Part shown: piece by piece, positions 18,529 through 26,687 of the stretch
Layout of the letters: every line of letters begins with the position of its first letter
Numbering within the stretch: position 1 is the first letter of the stretch
From: Methanogenium marinum
GTDB taxonomy: Archaea; Halobacteriota; Methanomicrobia; Methanomicrobiales; Methanomicrobiaceae
Direction: 5' to 3'
NCBI RefSeq assembly: GCF_028912405.1
Contig: NZ_JAKELO010000002.1
Location: 1,807,276-1,871,275, forward strand
DNA length: 64,000 bases
Position numbers and translations under genes: made by a program
The notes under the pieces: model-generated
Databases searched by the model: none
What the model was told of the DNA's origin: nothing
The model's input: only the letters and a program-made list of their open reading frames with translations

Positions 18529-18984
18529 CTACCAGACTTCGGGAAATGCCATGTTGGTATAGATATCTTCAAGGCGTGCCTTGTGGCCAGCTTCCATGTT
18601 GGAAAGGTTTGTGAATAATTTCTTTTGTTCCGCGTCTGTACTCAGTTCTGCGAGTTCCCGGTACATATTTCGTGCATCCTCTTCCTTCTTGATAGCAAGG
18701 GCAATGCCTTCGACGGGTTTCATATCCACTGTCAGTTGTGGAACATCCAGTGTTTCTGAAATCTTGTAGTCCCGTTCTTCATCAAAGTGAAATGATTTAA
18801 TCGGTTTCGTGAGAAAATCTTCCAGTGTTTCCCGGTGGCCCTGTTCTTCTTCAGCAAGTTCACTGAATATTTTTTTCATTGTCTCATCAGTTGCGCATCT
18901 CTCGATTCCCCGATAGAATGTGTAAGATTCCACCTCGTTTGCGATAGCACCTGAAAGAATACTACGAAATTCTTCTTTTTTCAT
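18529..18984 (-). CDS. Rubrerythrin/ferritin-like diiron protein
   Basis: A 151-residue four-helix protein. Helix 1 has ANEVESYTFYRG, helix 2 ELAEEEQGHRETLEDF, helix 3 IKKEEDARNMYRELAE and helix 4 NMEAGHKARLEDIY. The four Glu and two ExxH pairs form a diiron site as in the erythrin/rubrerythrin group. The rubredoxin-like Cys4 domain of classical rubrerythrin is missing, so an external electron donor is needed. It likely reduces peroxide. The ATG follows GGGGGGGAACAT. Confidence 0.87.
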   Translation of the reverse strand: MKKEEFRSILSGAIANEVESYTFYRGIERCATDETMKKIFSELAEEEQGHRETLEDFLTKPIKSFHFDEERDYKISETLDVPQLTVDMKPVEGIALAIKKEEDARNMYRELAELSTDAEQKKLFTNLSNMEAGHKARLEDIYTNMAFPEVW

Positions 18985-19276
18985 ATATGTTCCCCCCCAG
19001 TGAGGATGGTGGTAATAGTGTGGGTGAGATATATAAAATATTGCCCGGCCAGAACCTCCATGTGAGGGTGACCAAATATATAAATTATTTGATTTTTCAG
19101 AGCTGTTTTTTGAAAAGCAGTCGTGATTGTCTGGTTATTATACAAATAATTCCGCTGAATCGTGGATATGGGAGCCTTTCCTCTTTTCTTTGTATAATTT
19201 GGGATCTGAGTGTCAGGTTCTCAATTGGGGAAGATGGGGTATATGTTTATTACTATCATGCGCCATAATAAAATTT

Positions 19277-19507
19277 ATGAAAACCATCATCCATGCCGCA
19301 AAGAGTTTCAACGGAATCCAGATATCATTCCTCTCTGGGAATGACACGGTATCTGAACTCTTCAGTTATGAAAACCTGATTGACATGAAAATAAATGTCT
19401 CAGATCTTGTCGAACACCCTGAATATTATGCTGTTGACATGAATGGGCCTGTTATTCGCAGAACTGATTTTTGCAAACCTGAAATGCACCAAGAATGTAA
19501 GCAATGA
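19277..19507 (+). CDS. Small protein of unknown function
   Basis: A 76-residue reading frame from the ATG at 19277. It begins MKTIIHAAKSFNGIQISFLS and ends with FCKPEMHQECKQ. Composition is normal for a soluble protein and the frame is longer than its AT-rich surroundings would suggest. No ribosome binding site is obvious, but a TTTATTACTATC segment upstream could be a promoter with a very short leader. No family recognised. Confidence 0.45.
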   Translation: MKTIIHAAKSFNGIQISFLSGNDTVSELFSYENLIDMKINVSDLVEHPEYYAVDMNGPVIRRTDFCKPEMHQECKQ

Positions 19508-19872
19508 ACGTTGGCAGGCGAAATAGTAACGTATTTTTTCAAAGGGTGTTCGGGATGACGTCATTTTTCTGGCAGTGGTGAATTTTATTCATCTCTGACA
19601 GGAAGAGATGTTCATGTACGATATTTTCTGGTAATTGTATTCATGGATAGTAAAAGACGGGTGTTACATTTCCGGATTTGTTCATTTCTTCTCTGCGTAT
19701 TTGCTTTTTTTTTGGAGTGGATGTTCAAACATATTTCCTGTCCGGTAAGATATGCCTGAATAACGGGTGGGTCCAGGGGTATATTTCTTCTCTGATTGCG
19801 AATAAAGAGACGAAATACTGGAAGAAGAAGTATATGACATTGCGAGAAACGTGTGAAGTGTGGGATGCCTAA
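19508..19872. other. Intergenic region upstream of corA
   Basis: About 365 bases with no supported gene. A 64-codon frame (19678-19872) ends immediately before the corA ATG but has no start signal or recognisable features and is probably chance. The region near 19775-19800 (GGGGTATATTTCTTC) may hold a promoter. Confidence 0.3.
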
Positions 19873-20823
19873 ATGCTGGAAATATATTTATCCCGTAATG
19901 GTGATGACGCTCGCCTGGGTCAACCCATAAAGGTCACAGAATTTGAGAAGAACTGCTGGATAAATCTTATCGCGCCGGATGATGCAGAGATAAAACGGGT
20001 TGCAGATGCTCTCTTTGTGCCGGATGATTTTCTCAGGGCAGCACTCGATGATGATGAACAGCCACGGATTGATTCTGAAGATGACGTTTCACTGGTTGTC
20101 ATCGATATCCCGGAAGTTACGTCAGGAAAAAAACCGTATCTCTATGACAGCTTCCCCTTGGGCATTATCATCACGAAAGATGCAATCATAACCGTTTCAT
20201 TGCGGAAGAACCGGATTATTGATGATTTTATCAACGGTGAAATCAAGTCATTTGTCACTTATAAACGCACCCGGTTTCTGTTTCTCATATTATTCAGGAC
20301 AGCACGACTCTATCTGAAAGATCTTCGGACGATTGACAAAAAAAGTGAAGAATATGAGCTGACACTTCATAAATCCATGAAAAATGAAGCACTGATTGGC
20401 CTGATGAACCTACAAAAAAGTCTGGTCTTCTTCTCAACCTCCCTGAAGGCAAATGAAGGTGTCCTTGAAAAAATAATGAAGTTTGGCCCTATACGATTCT
20501 ATGAGGAGGACCGCGAATTACTTGACGATGTAATAATTGAAAACCGGCAGGCGATTGAGATGGCGGGCATCTATTCCAATATTCTCTACGGGATGATGGG
20601 TGCATTCGCGTCTGTTATTAATAACAATATGAATCGTGTGATGAAGATTCTTGCATCAATTACGATTATTTTCTCTGTTCCAACGATAATATCCAGTTTT
20701 TATGGTATGAATGTAGGGCTTCCCATGCAGGATGACCCGTCTGCATACCTCTTTATTATTCTCCTCTCCGCTGCAGTCTGCTTTTTACTGGGATATCTTC
20801 TGAAAACAAAGGATTTTTTGTAA
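19873..20823 (+). CDS. CorA-family divalent cation channel
   Basis: A 316-residue CorA-type protein for Mg2+ (possibly Co2+ or Ni2+) transport. The cytoplasmic N-terminal domain is followed by a long helix (about residues 160-250) and two C-terminal membrane helices. The first ends in the selectivity motif YGMNVGLP, and the second is followed by a short basic tail (LLKTKDFL). Length and layout match the family. The motif is intact, so it should be functional. Confidence 0.92.
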   Translation: MLEIYLSRNGDDARLGQPIKVTEFEKNCWINLIAPDDAEIKRVADALFVPDDFLRAALDDDEQPRIDSEDDVSLVVIDIPEVTSGKKPYLYDSFPLGIIITKDAIITVSLRKNRIIDDFINGEIKSFVTYKRTRFLFLILFRTARLYLKDLRTIDKKSEEYELTLHKSMKNEALIGLMNLQKSLVFFSTSLKANEGVLEKIMKFGPIRFYEEDRELLDDVIIENRQAIEMAGIYSNILYGMMGAFASVINNNMNRVMKILASITIIFSVPTIISSFYGMNVGLPMQDDPSAYLFIILLSAAVCFLLGYLLKTKDFL

Positions 20824-20968
20824 AACAAAATATTCATCATTTTTCTGATGGTATTGTCATGTCGTCCCGTACCGTTTGCAGGGCAAAGAAGTAAATGAGT
20901 GTACGGATGATTGTATGGCGGAACACCGTATGGGGGGTGTTTCTTTGGGTTCCCGGAGGGGGTATAAA

Positions 20969-21367
20969 TTGAGTAAATCTAATGGAAAATGTTTTGATGT
21001 AAATCTTAAACTGGCGTCAACGGGTGGCGTATCTCAACTGGTGGAAGCCGCAGGGCGACAAATGAATTCATGTGGTGTTTGTGACACTGCGAATGATTGT
21101 GTGAAACGCATTCTGGGGGAGGTGATGTTTGATATTATCATGAACGGATACCCGGATCACCGCGGATACCTTGCACTTGGGTGTACATTCAACAAAGGTG
21201 ATGTCACCATACGGATAGCAGACCATGGAATCCCGCGTAACATCTTTGAGGATGCGGATAACCCTGTTGCAGGGAGGATTCGTGCAGAAATGGATGAATT
21301 ATCATATACATCTGTTGCAGGAGAAAATATACTACAGATGGTAAAAACGGGTGCACTATACCTTTAA
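20969..21367 (+). CDS. RsbW-like histidine kinase-type ATPase
   Basis: A protein of about 132 residues with a GHKL-type ATP-binding fold like anti-sigma kinases (RsbW/SpoIIAB). The N-box region is ILGEVMFDIIMNGYPDHRG (E and N bind Mg-ATP), and the G1 region is VTIRIADHGIPRN. The start is taken as the TTG at 20969 because GGAGGGGG sits about six bases upstream and this gives the usual family length. In-frame starts at 20876 or 20915 would add an unconserved leader. Archaea have no sigma factors, so the target must be something else. The next gene on the plus strand is far away. Confidence 0.65.
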   Translation: MSKSNGKCFDVNLKLASTGGVSQLVEAAGRQMNSCGVCDTANDCVKRILGEVMFDIIMNGYPDHRGYLALGCTFNKGDVTIRIADHGIPRNIFEDADNPVAGRIRAEMDELSYTSVAGENILQMVKTGALYL

Positions 21368-21603
21368 TTTCAATTTTTTGTAATTCAAACCTGCCTTATG
21401 CTTAGGCCATTTTCTGATAATTTTTTGGAAAAGGGGCGGCAAAATTATGTTTTTCCGTCCAAATCATCTGATGATTATGTTCTCGCGAGAGTTGGTCAGG
21501 GAGCACCTGAATGGTTCATTTGTCTGAAGGAAAAATAGGCAAAAAAGAAAAGATGCTCGCGTGTGACCCGTAGTCAAAAAAATGGTTTTTTGATTAAGTA
21601 AGG

Positions 21604-22113
21604 TTATCTCTGGATTTTTTCTATGTTCATCCGGCAGGAGGAGTCGCCCATACACATGTGTGTGTCTGTACTGATGTGATAATCGGGGTTCAGGCTCTCT
21701 ACGGCCGCTGTAGTATAGGCGCTGCAGAGTTCACAGGTGTGACGGGCTTCCCCCCCGAACCGTTCTGTGTTTGCTGCCATCGGGCACTGCTCAGTGATAA
21801 TGGTCGCTGAATTTCCCTTTTCCTGTATGATCCGGCCCTGCAGTTGAGGGCCCAGGACGATCCTTGAGATCTCATTGAATGCTTCAGCAACCTCCACAGC
21901 GGAATTAACTGGATATCCAATGCTTTTTGCAATGTCTGCCTGTTTCTCTCCGAGTTTTTGCCAGATCTCTTTTTCTGCCATGTTCAGTTCACTTTGCTGC
22001 TCCGGCGCAATCTTGCTGAATGCCTGTTCATAGGCGAAGGGCATCATGTCAGAACACCGGGTTGCAATATCCCAGCGTTGTTCAGCCGAGATCTGTTTTA
22101 GTTTTTGTACCAT
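21604..22113 (-). CDS. Cys-rich protein resembling the ATC hydrolase family
   Basis: A 169-residue protein. The N-terminal two-thirds are helical. The C-terminal third has six Cys in the order ITEQCPMA, HTCELCSAY, ESLNPDYHIS, THMCMGDSSCRMNI. This spacing resembles the L-2-amino-thiazoline-4-carboxylate hydrolase family and, more loosely, V4R-type domains of methanogens. Metal binding seems likely. The ATG follows a strong purine-rich site (GGGAGGGAGAGGAAG). A second well-spaced small gene lies upstream on the same strand. Function here is unknown. Confidence 0.6.
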   Translation of the reverse strand: MVQKLKQISAEQRWDIATRCSDMMPFAYEQAFSKIAPEQQSELNMAEKEIWQKLGEKQADIAKSIGYPVNSAVEVAEAFNEISRIVLGPQLQGRIIQEKGNSATIITEQCPMAANTERFGGEARHTCELCSAYTTAAVESLNPDYHISTDTHMCMGDSSCRMNIEKIQR

Positions 22114-22280
22114 TTCTTCCTCTCCCTCCCTGGGGGTCCGGATAACAGGCTGAATCCCTCTGTTGAGTGTAAGGCTTCCGGAGGATCACATTATCATAGT
22201 AATCCGGTTTTCAATGAGCCCACGATTTCGCCTGGAGCCGACTGTCCCCGAAGATCAACCTCTTAGCAGTTTTTCATGCA

Positions 22281-22496
22281 TTAAATGTTGTTGTCCTCTT
22301 TTGTGCATGATTGAAAAAAAAACACCATTCTCCTGTTAATATCCCGGAAATCTGCTGAATTGCATGAGAACCGTTGCATGGTCACCTCTCCTTCGGGCCG
22401 GACACCGTTCACGATGTCAGGGAGCGATAGACCGGATGAACGTGAATAATCCGTGATGTATGTCCACATCATAGCCGGAATAAGGTTTTTCACCAT
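22281..22496 (-). CDS. Small protein of unknown function
   Basis: A 71-codon frame starting MVKNLIPAMMWTYITDYSRS. Its ATG is preceded by a strong ribosome binding site (GGGGGGAG, five bases before the start), which is the main reason to call it. The product contains three Cys or near-Cys positions but no recognised motif. It may be an intact small gene or a truncated relative. The same-strand neighbour 170 bases downstream is the Cys-rich ATC hydrolase-like gene. Confidence 0.45.
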   Translation of the reverse strand: MVKNLIPAMMWTYITDYSRSSGLSLPDIVNGVRPEGEVTMQRFSCNSADFRDINRRMVFFFQSCTKEDNNI

Positions 22497-22877
22497 TTTG
22501 TCTCCCCCCTGAATGGAATAATCACCCTTGGTCTTTCGCTATACCCTGTTGTATCAGAGTTATTTGTATGGAGGAATGGCAGGAAAATAATAGGTGTCTG
22601 CACGGGACACTGAGACAAATCTATCTGCCCCGCGTCAGGTCTGCAGGCGGACAATCTGGTGTTGTATATGGGTGGTATGACCCACGACGATAGTTGGTTT
22701 GGCCTTAGATATACAGCGGCGGGATGTTGTCCTTAGAATCGCCCGGCTGATGGAATGCCCGATGGCCGTATGCAGTTATTCAGGATGGATATATACTGTT
22801 CCTGTCTCTCTCTCAGGTGATGGGATTCAGAAATAAATGAATGAAGAGAACCCGTCAGGAGATTGTGTGTCTGCCTT
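22497..22877. other. Gap without a supported gene
   Basis: About 380 bases between the small gene above and the end of trkA. A 70-codon minus-strand frame overlaps the trkA end and has no start signal. No hairpin, repeat or RNA gene was noticed. Confidence 0.35.
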
Positions 22878-23549
22878 CTATGATTTGTTCGTTTCTTCCT
22901 CCTCATCTTTGAATCCCTCATATATTTTTTCAATGAATTCAACACGGGTGGCGATCATAATTTCGTCGCTCTCTTTTATTATGGGATTTTGATTGTAAAG
23001 GAGAAAATCGCTGTTTCTGTAGAGGCCGATGAATACACTGTTTTTTGGAAGGTTAATCTCCGAGAGCTCTGTTCCCTCGAACTTCTTTCCCGCAATGACA
23101 CTGATGAACCTGACATCCCCCCGCATCATGGTTGAAAGTTCGATGGTATCGATACCGCGGAGGGTATGGAAGATGCTGGTGGATGTTGTCTGTGGGGAAT
23201 TGACAACGTGATGAAAACCGAGCCGTTTTGCAACGGTCATAAACTGGACATCATCTGTGGTGATAATTATTTCAGGTACACTGAACTGTTTTGCAATCAG
23301 CCCGATGATGATGTTATCCTGGTCATGAATGGTGCAGGCGACGATGGCATCTGCCTTCTCAATCTCTGCTTTTTCCAGGATGTCGGGCCGTGTACCTTCT
23401 GCATTAATAACTGTACAGTCGAGAGTTTCTGAAAGCTCTTTTGCCCGGTTCGGATTTCGTTCAATGAGAACTACTTCTGATCCTGTCTGGATCAGTGTCT
23501 GTGCCAGATTGACACCCAGAGCACTTCCTTCCACAATGATGACACGCAT
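22878..23549 (-). CDS. trkA: TrkA-type potassium uptake regulatory subunit
   Basis: A 223-residue protein with one RCK_N and one RCK_C domain. The NAD-binding domain starts RVIIVEGSALGVNLAQTL and includes VVLIERNPNRAKELSETLDC with the acidic end of strand 2 (IER). The C-terminal part, about residues 135-215, is a TrkA_C fold ending DEIMIATRVEFIEKIY. Half-length archaeal TrkA proteins dimerise to gate a TrkH pore. A trkH gene is present at 30188-31615 but not adjacent. Confidence 0.87.
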   Translation of the reverse strand: MRVIIVEGSALGVNLAQTLIQTGSEVVLIERNPNRAKELSETLDCTVINAEGTRPDILEKAEIEKADAIVACTIHDQDNIIIGLIAKQFSVPEIIITTDDVQFMTVAKRLGFHHVVNSPQTTSTSIFHTLRGIDTIELSTMMRGDVRFISVIAGKKFEGTELSEINLPKNSVFIGLYRNSDFLLYNQNPIIKESDEIMIATRVEFIEKIYEGFKDEEEETNKS

Positions 23550-23737
23550 GTATATTGCCTCTTCACCTCATGTTCTCACGAAACCCGATATACATAACGG
23601 TGCATTTCTCTCTCTTTTCGGGGAGCATATCGGTGTTCTGAATTCCTTTTCTGAGGAACTGGCATCACTGCACCGGTGATGCCGGAGATACCTGTTGTGC
23701 TTTTTATTCCGTACGTTTATCCCGCGACAGTGACGGA

Positions 23738-24088
23738 TTATGTAATCTCGAATTCGAGAGCTTCCTTTTCGAGGAAGTAACCCAGTACTGTCCTGATGAC
23801 AACGACAACAGCGAGCATGATAAGTTCCTCCTGTGTTGGGGCAAAGATAGTGGCAAGGATGTCTGCTGCAATGAGAAATTCCAGCCCAAAGACGATTTTT
23901 CCCGTCAGTCTCATCCTGAGCTTGTTATAAGGAATTTTTACTCTCCTGAATTCAATGATTATCATCTTCACGATTGCGTCGAGACCGCCGTAGATGATAA
24001 TGAAGGCTCCGGTCACCTCAAAGAAAAATGTGAGTATATGCAGGAGCTCAAAAAAAAGGGCATATCCATCGATGGAGAGGAGACTCAT
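23738..24088 (-). CDS. DUF1622 membrane protein
   Basis: A 116-residue protein with three hydrophobic helices and the family core RMRLTGKIVFGLEFLIAADI followed by ATIFAPTQEELIMLAVVVVIRT (two parts: ATIFAPTQEEL and IMLAVVVVIRT). DUF1622 proteins are widespread, small and uncharacterised. It lies 91 bases downstream of the YeeE/YedE pair on the same strand and may be the last gene of that operon, or stand alone. Confidence 0.85.
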   Translation of the reverse strand: MSLLSIDGYALFFELLHILTFFFEVTGAFIIIYGGLDAIVKMIIIEFRRVKIPYNKLRMRLTGKIVFGLEFLIAADILATIFAPTQEELIMLAVVVVIRTVLGYFLEKEALEFEIT

Positions 24089-24179
24089 AGGGAAATGAAT
24101 GGTATGGAGGGTATAAATAATTCATCTCCCGGAGAGCGGAGTGACTTTCATCCATTGTCCGGGACGGTATTTTTCATTT

Positions 24180-24740
24180 CTATAACCCGAAATACTCCAG
24201 TCCAGCCAGTAAAACTACAATCATGATGCAGAGCGGGATGACAATGTACCAGGGATTTATTTTCAGATAATCGGGAATTGTCATGGAAGGGAACGTCCCT
24301 TTCGAGAGAACCTTTTCGTTGAGGACGGGATAGGCTGCCGCAAAGATGCCTGCACCGATGAGAATTCCGGTCACCCCACCGAAGAGGGCATCAAGGGAAC
24401 CGTGTCCCACTGCTCCTGCGACGGTGCCGGGACAGTAACCGAGGATGGCAAATCCCATCCCAAAGATGATGCCGCCGATGACGGTTGATCCAATCGAGCC
24501 GGGCTTTGGGTGCAGTTCGACCATCCCTTTGCTTTTCATTGCATAGATGCCGATCATCCCCACCACAACTGCGGCGAGCATCACCTTGATGACCGTAAAG
24601 TCTGTTAAGAGAAGCTGACCGAGGATTACGTTGTACTCGGTCACTCCACTGATATAGAGGAGCCCTCCAAAGCAGATGCCGATGAAAAATCCGATCAGGA
24701 GCTGGAGCCGGTTGTTTTCATGCAGGTGTTCAAACATCAT
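24180..24740 (-). CDS. YeeE/YedE-family sulfur transporter subunit (second half)
   Basis: A 186-residue membrane protein with about five helices. The conserved Cys motif is GFAILGYCPGTVAGAVGHG, in which the Cys contacts the sulfur substrate in the related thiosulfate transporter TsuA. TsuA is one chain of about 350 residues; here the family is represented by two half-size genes separated by ten bases. The ATG follows GAGGAGAAC. Substrate is probably thiosulfate or a related sulfur compound. Confidence 0.85.
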   Translation of the reverse strand: MMFEHLHENNRLQLLIGFFIGICFGGLLYISGVTEYNVILGQLLLTDFTVIKVMLAAVVVGMIGIYAMKSKGMVELHPKPGSIGSTVIGGIIFGMGFAILGYCPGTVAGAVGHGSLDALFGGVTGILIGAGIFAAAYPVLNEKVLSKGTFPSMTIPDYLKINPWYIVIPLCIMIVVLLAGLEYFGL

Positions 24741-24750
24741 GTTCTCCTCC

Positions 24751-25251
24751 TCACCACAACACCCCGTAGAGAAGGAATGCTGTCACAATGCCCGACACAA
24801 AAAAGACGATCACGGCAATCCAGCTCGAAATCGCCAGCTGAAGTGTGCCGCTGATTCCGTGGCCGCTTGTGCAGCCCCCTGCCCAGCGTGAGCCGAGTCC
24901 CATAAGAATGCCGCCTCCAAGAGCAACCACGAGGCGCAGCCCGGTGTCATACCCGAAGGTGTCACCGAAGAGTGTCGGCACCCATTCGAGCGAAAATCCC
25001 CCAAGAATCACTGATACGGCAAACGCTCCCAGAAACACACCTGCTACGAGCATCCATTCCCAGTCAACAATGGGAGCAAACTTTTGGTAGTAGGGTTTTT
25101 CGTCAGTCTTCTTTCCCCTGAAGATATGTTCAATCATTCCGCTCGTCCGTGTGTATGCAGTCGAACACCCGAGTGGTTTGTTTGAGAGCAGAAATGCAAT
25201 CCAGCTGAGTATGCCGATGCCCGCTCCTGCAATATATGGTGTCACATCCAT
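24751..25251 (-). CDS. YeeE/YedE-family sulfur transporter subunit (first half)
   Basis: A 166-residue membrane protein with about four helices. It has two Cys motifs of the family: NKPLGCSTAYTRTSG near the N-terminus and RWAGGCTSGHGISG in the second half. A loop between helices 1 and 2 (RGKKTDEKPYYQKFAP) matches the enlarged loop of other archaeal and bacterial members. It is encoded immediately before the second half and after the metallo-hydrolase/rhodanese gene. Confidence 0.85.
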   Translation of the reverse strand: MDVTPYIAGAGIGILSWIAFLLSNKPLGCSTAYTRTSGMIEHIFRGKKTDEKPYYQKFAPIVDWEWMLVAGVFLGAFAVSVILGGFSLEWVPTLFGDTFGYDTGLRLVVALGGGILMGLGSRWAGGCTSGHGISGTLQLAISSWIAVIVFFVSGIVTAFLLYGVLW

Positions 25252-25280
25252 TCATTTCCCCTCCTTGTTACGGTCTCTCC

Positions 25281-26657
25281 TTACTCTTTCTTTGGCAGAA
25301 ATCCTGCAGCGATATAACCGGTGAGCCCGCCTGCAGCATTGTATACATCGGAGAATCCGTGCTGTTTCAGGATACTGCAGGCAAGGCTGGAACGATGTCC
25401 GGTGCGGCACATTGCAATCGTGGGCCTGTCCGGGTCGAGTTCGTCTGCTCGTGTTCTGAGGTCCATGGCAAGGATGTTGACTGCACCTGTAATGTGCTGT
25501 TCTTCATATTCATCCGGGGACCTGACATCAAGAAGAACGGTGTTTGTGTCCTGAATTTTGTCATGCACTTCTGAGGGAGAGAGCTGGTGGATGTGATCGG
25601 TGGTGTAGCCGGCGGTCACCCAGGCATGGGTGCCCCCCTTCAGGTATCCTGTCGTTCGGTCGAGGCCGACACGCCGGAGCTGGACAACTGCCTCATGTGC
25701 CTGTTCGGGGTTGTCGGTCACAAGGAGGATGTCTTTGTCCGGCGGCAGCACCCATCCTGCGAAGGTGGAAAAGTTGGCGCCCATGTCGATATGATAGCTC
25801 CCGGGGATATGCTGGCCTCCGAAAGTGGCATAGTTGCGTATACCCACCACGATGGTGTCTGCATCATTCATCTGTTCATAAAATTCAGCCGGTTTCATTG
25901 CTTTCAGGGGGGGAAGGGTTCTGACAGAGGCCGGACCCCTGCGGTTGATGTCACTGCACCGGGCGAAGTGGTCGGGTGCCGGTGGCATGCTGACTGTCAG
26001 TGAACGGATGAACTCCTCTTTATCCGCTATCAGGAGGGCCGGATTGTAGGTATTTTCATACCTGATGGTTGAAATCCGCATTGCACCCATTGCCTTCCCA
26101 CAGAGTGACCCCGCTCCATGTGCAGGGAACACCAGGCACTCGGGAGGGAGGACCATGACCTTTGTATGGAGGTTCTCATACAGCTCTCCTGCCAGCTCAT
26201 GTGCTTTTCCCGGAAAGAGGTCGGGGCGGCCAACATCACCAACAAAGAGTGTATCACCGGTAAATGCCGCAACGGGTGTATCCCCCCGGGAAGTGTCGGT
26301 GACCACATAGACAAGGCAGTCGGGTGTGTGTCCAGGTGTCTCGAGGACATGGAATTCCATATCTTCGATGCTGAAGGTGTCACCATCAGAAAGTGGTATA
26401 TGTGCAAAGGTGCAGTGGCCTGCGGCCGGAGCATAAATCGTTGCACCAGTCTCTTCGGCAAGGTCCATGTGGCCCGAGACAAAATCCGCATGCAGATGCG
26501 TCTCAAGAATGTGGGTTATTTTCAGTCCCTCAGCCTCTGCGGCCTCGAGATAACGGTCAACATCACGGCTCGGATCAACGATGGCACACGTTGTTTTTCC
26601 ACCAATAAGATACGAGCTGTGGGCGATTTTTTCAATAAAGAATTGTTTCAACAACAT
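25281..26657 (-). CDS. Metallo-beta-lactamase protein with two rhodanese domains
   Basis: A 458-residue enzyme of the persulfide dioxygenase-like/YtwF group. The N-terminal domain has the metal motif LETHLHADFVSGH (about residues 51-63), then GHTPDCLVY and TGDTLFVGDVGRPDLF. The first rhodanese domain (about 250-345) has LLVTDNPEQ in place of the catalytic Cys loop and is probably inactive. The second (about 360-458) has the active loop TIAMCRTGHRSS. The start is the ATG at 26657; an in-frame TTG would add five residues. It would handle persulfide or thiosulfate sulfur in concert with the co-encoded transporters. Confidence 0.88.
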   Translation of the reverse strand: MLLKQFFIEKIAHSSYLIGGKTTCAIVDPSRDVDRYLEAAEAEGLKITHILETHLHADFVSGHMDLAEETGATIYAPAAGHCTFAHIPLSDGDTFSIEDMEFHVLETPGHTPDCLVYVVTDTSRGDTPVAAFTGDTLFVGDVGRPDLFPGKAHELAGELYENLHTKVMVLPPECLVFPAHGAGSLCGKAMGAMRISTIRYENTYNPALLIADKEEFIRSLTVSMPPAPDHFARCSDINRRGPASVRTLPPLKAMKPAEFYEQMNDADTIVVGIRNYATFGGQHIPGSYHIDMGANFSTFAGWVLPPDKDILLVTDNPEQAHEAVVQLRRVGLDRTTGYLKGGTHAWVTAGYTTDHIHQLSPSEVHDKIQDTNTVLLDVRSPDEYEEQHITGAVNILAMDLRTRADELDPDRPTIAMCRTGHRSSLACSILKQHGFSDVYNAAGGLTGYIAAGFLPKKE

Positions 26658-26687
26658 ATTATCGATTCCCAATTTCAGTGATGCTCC

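Noticed and set aside
19678-19872. 64-codon frame ending just before corA
   Set aside because: No start signal and no recognisable sequence; the tight join to corA seems to be chance.
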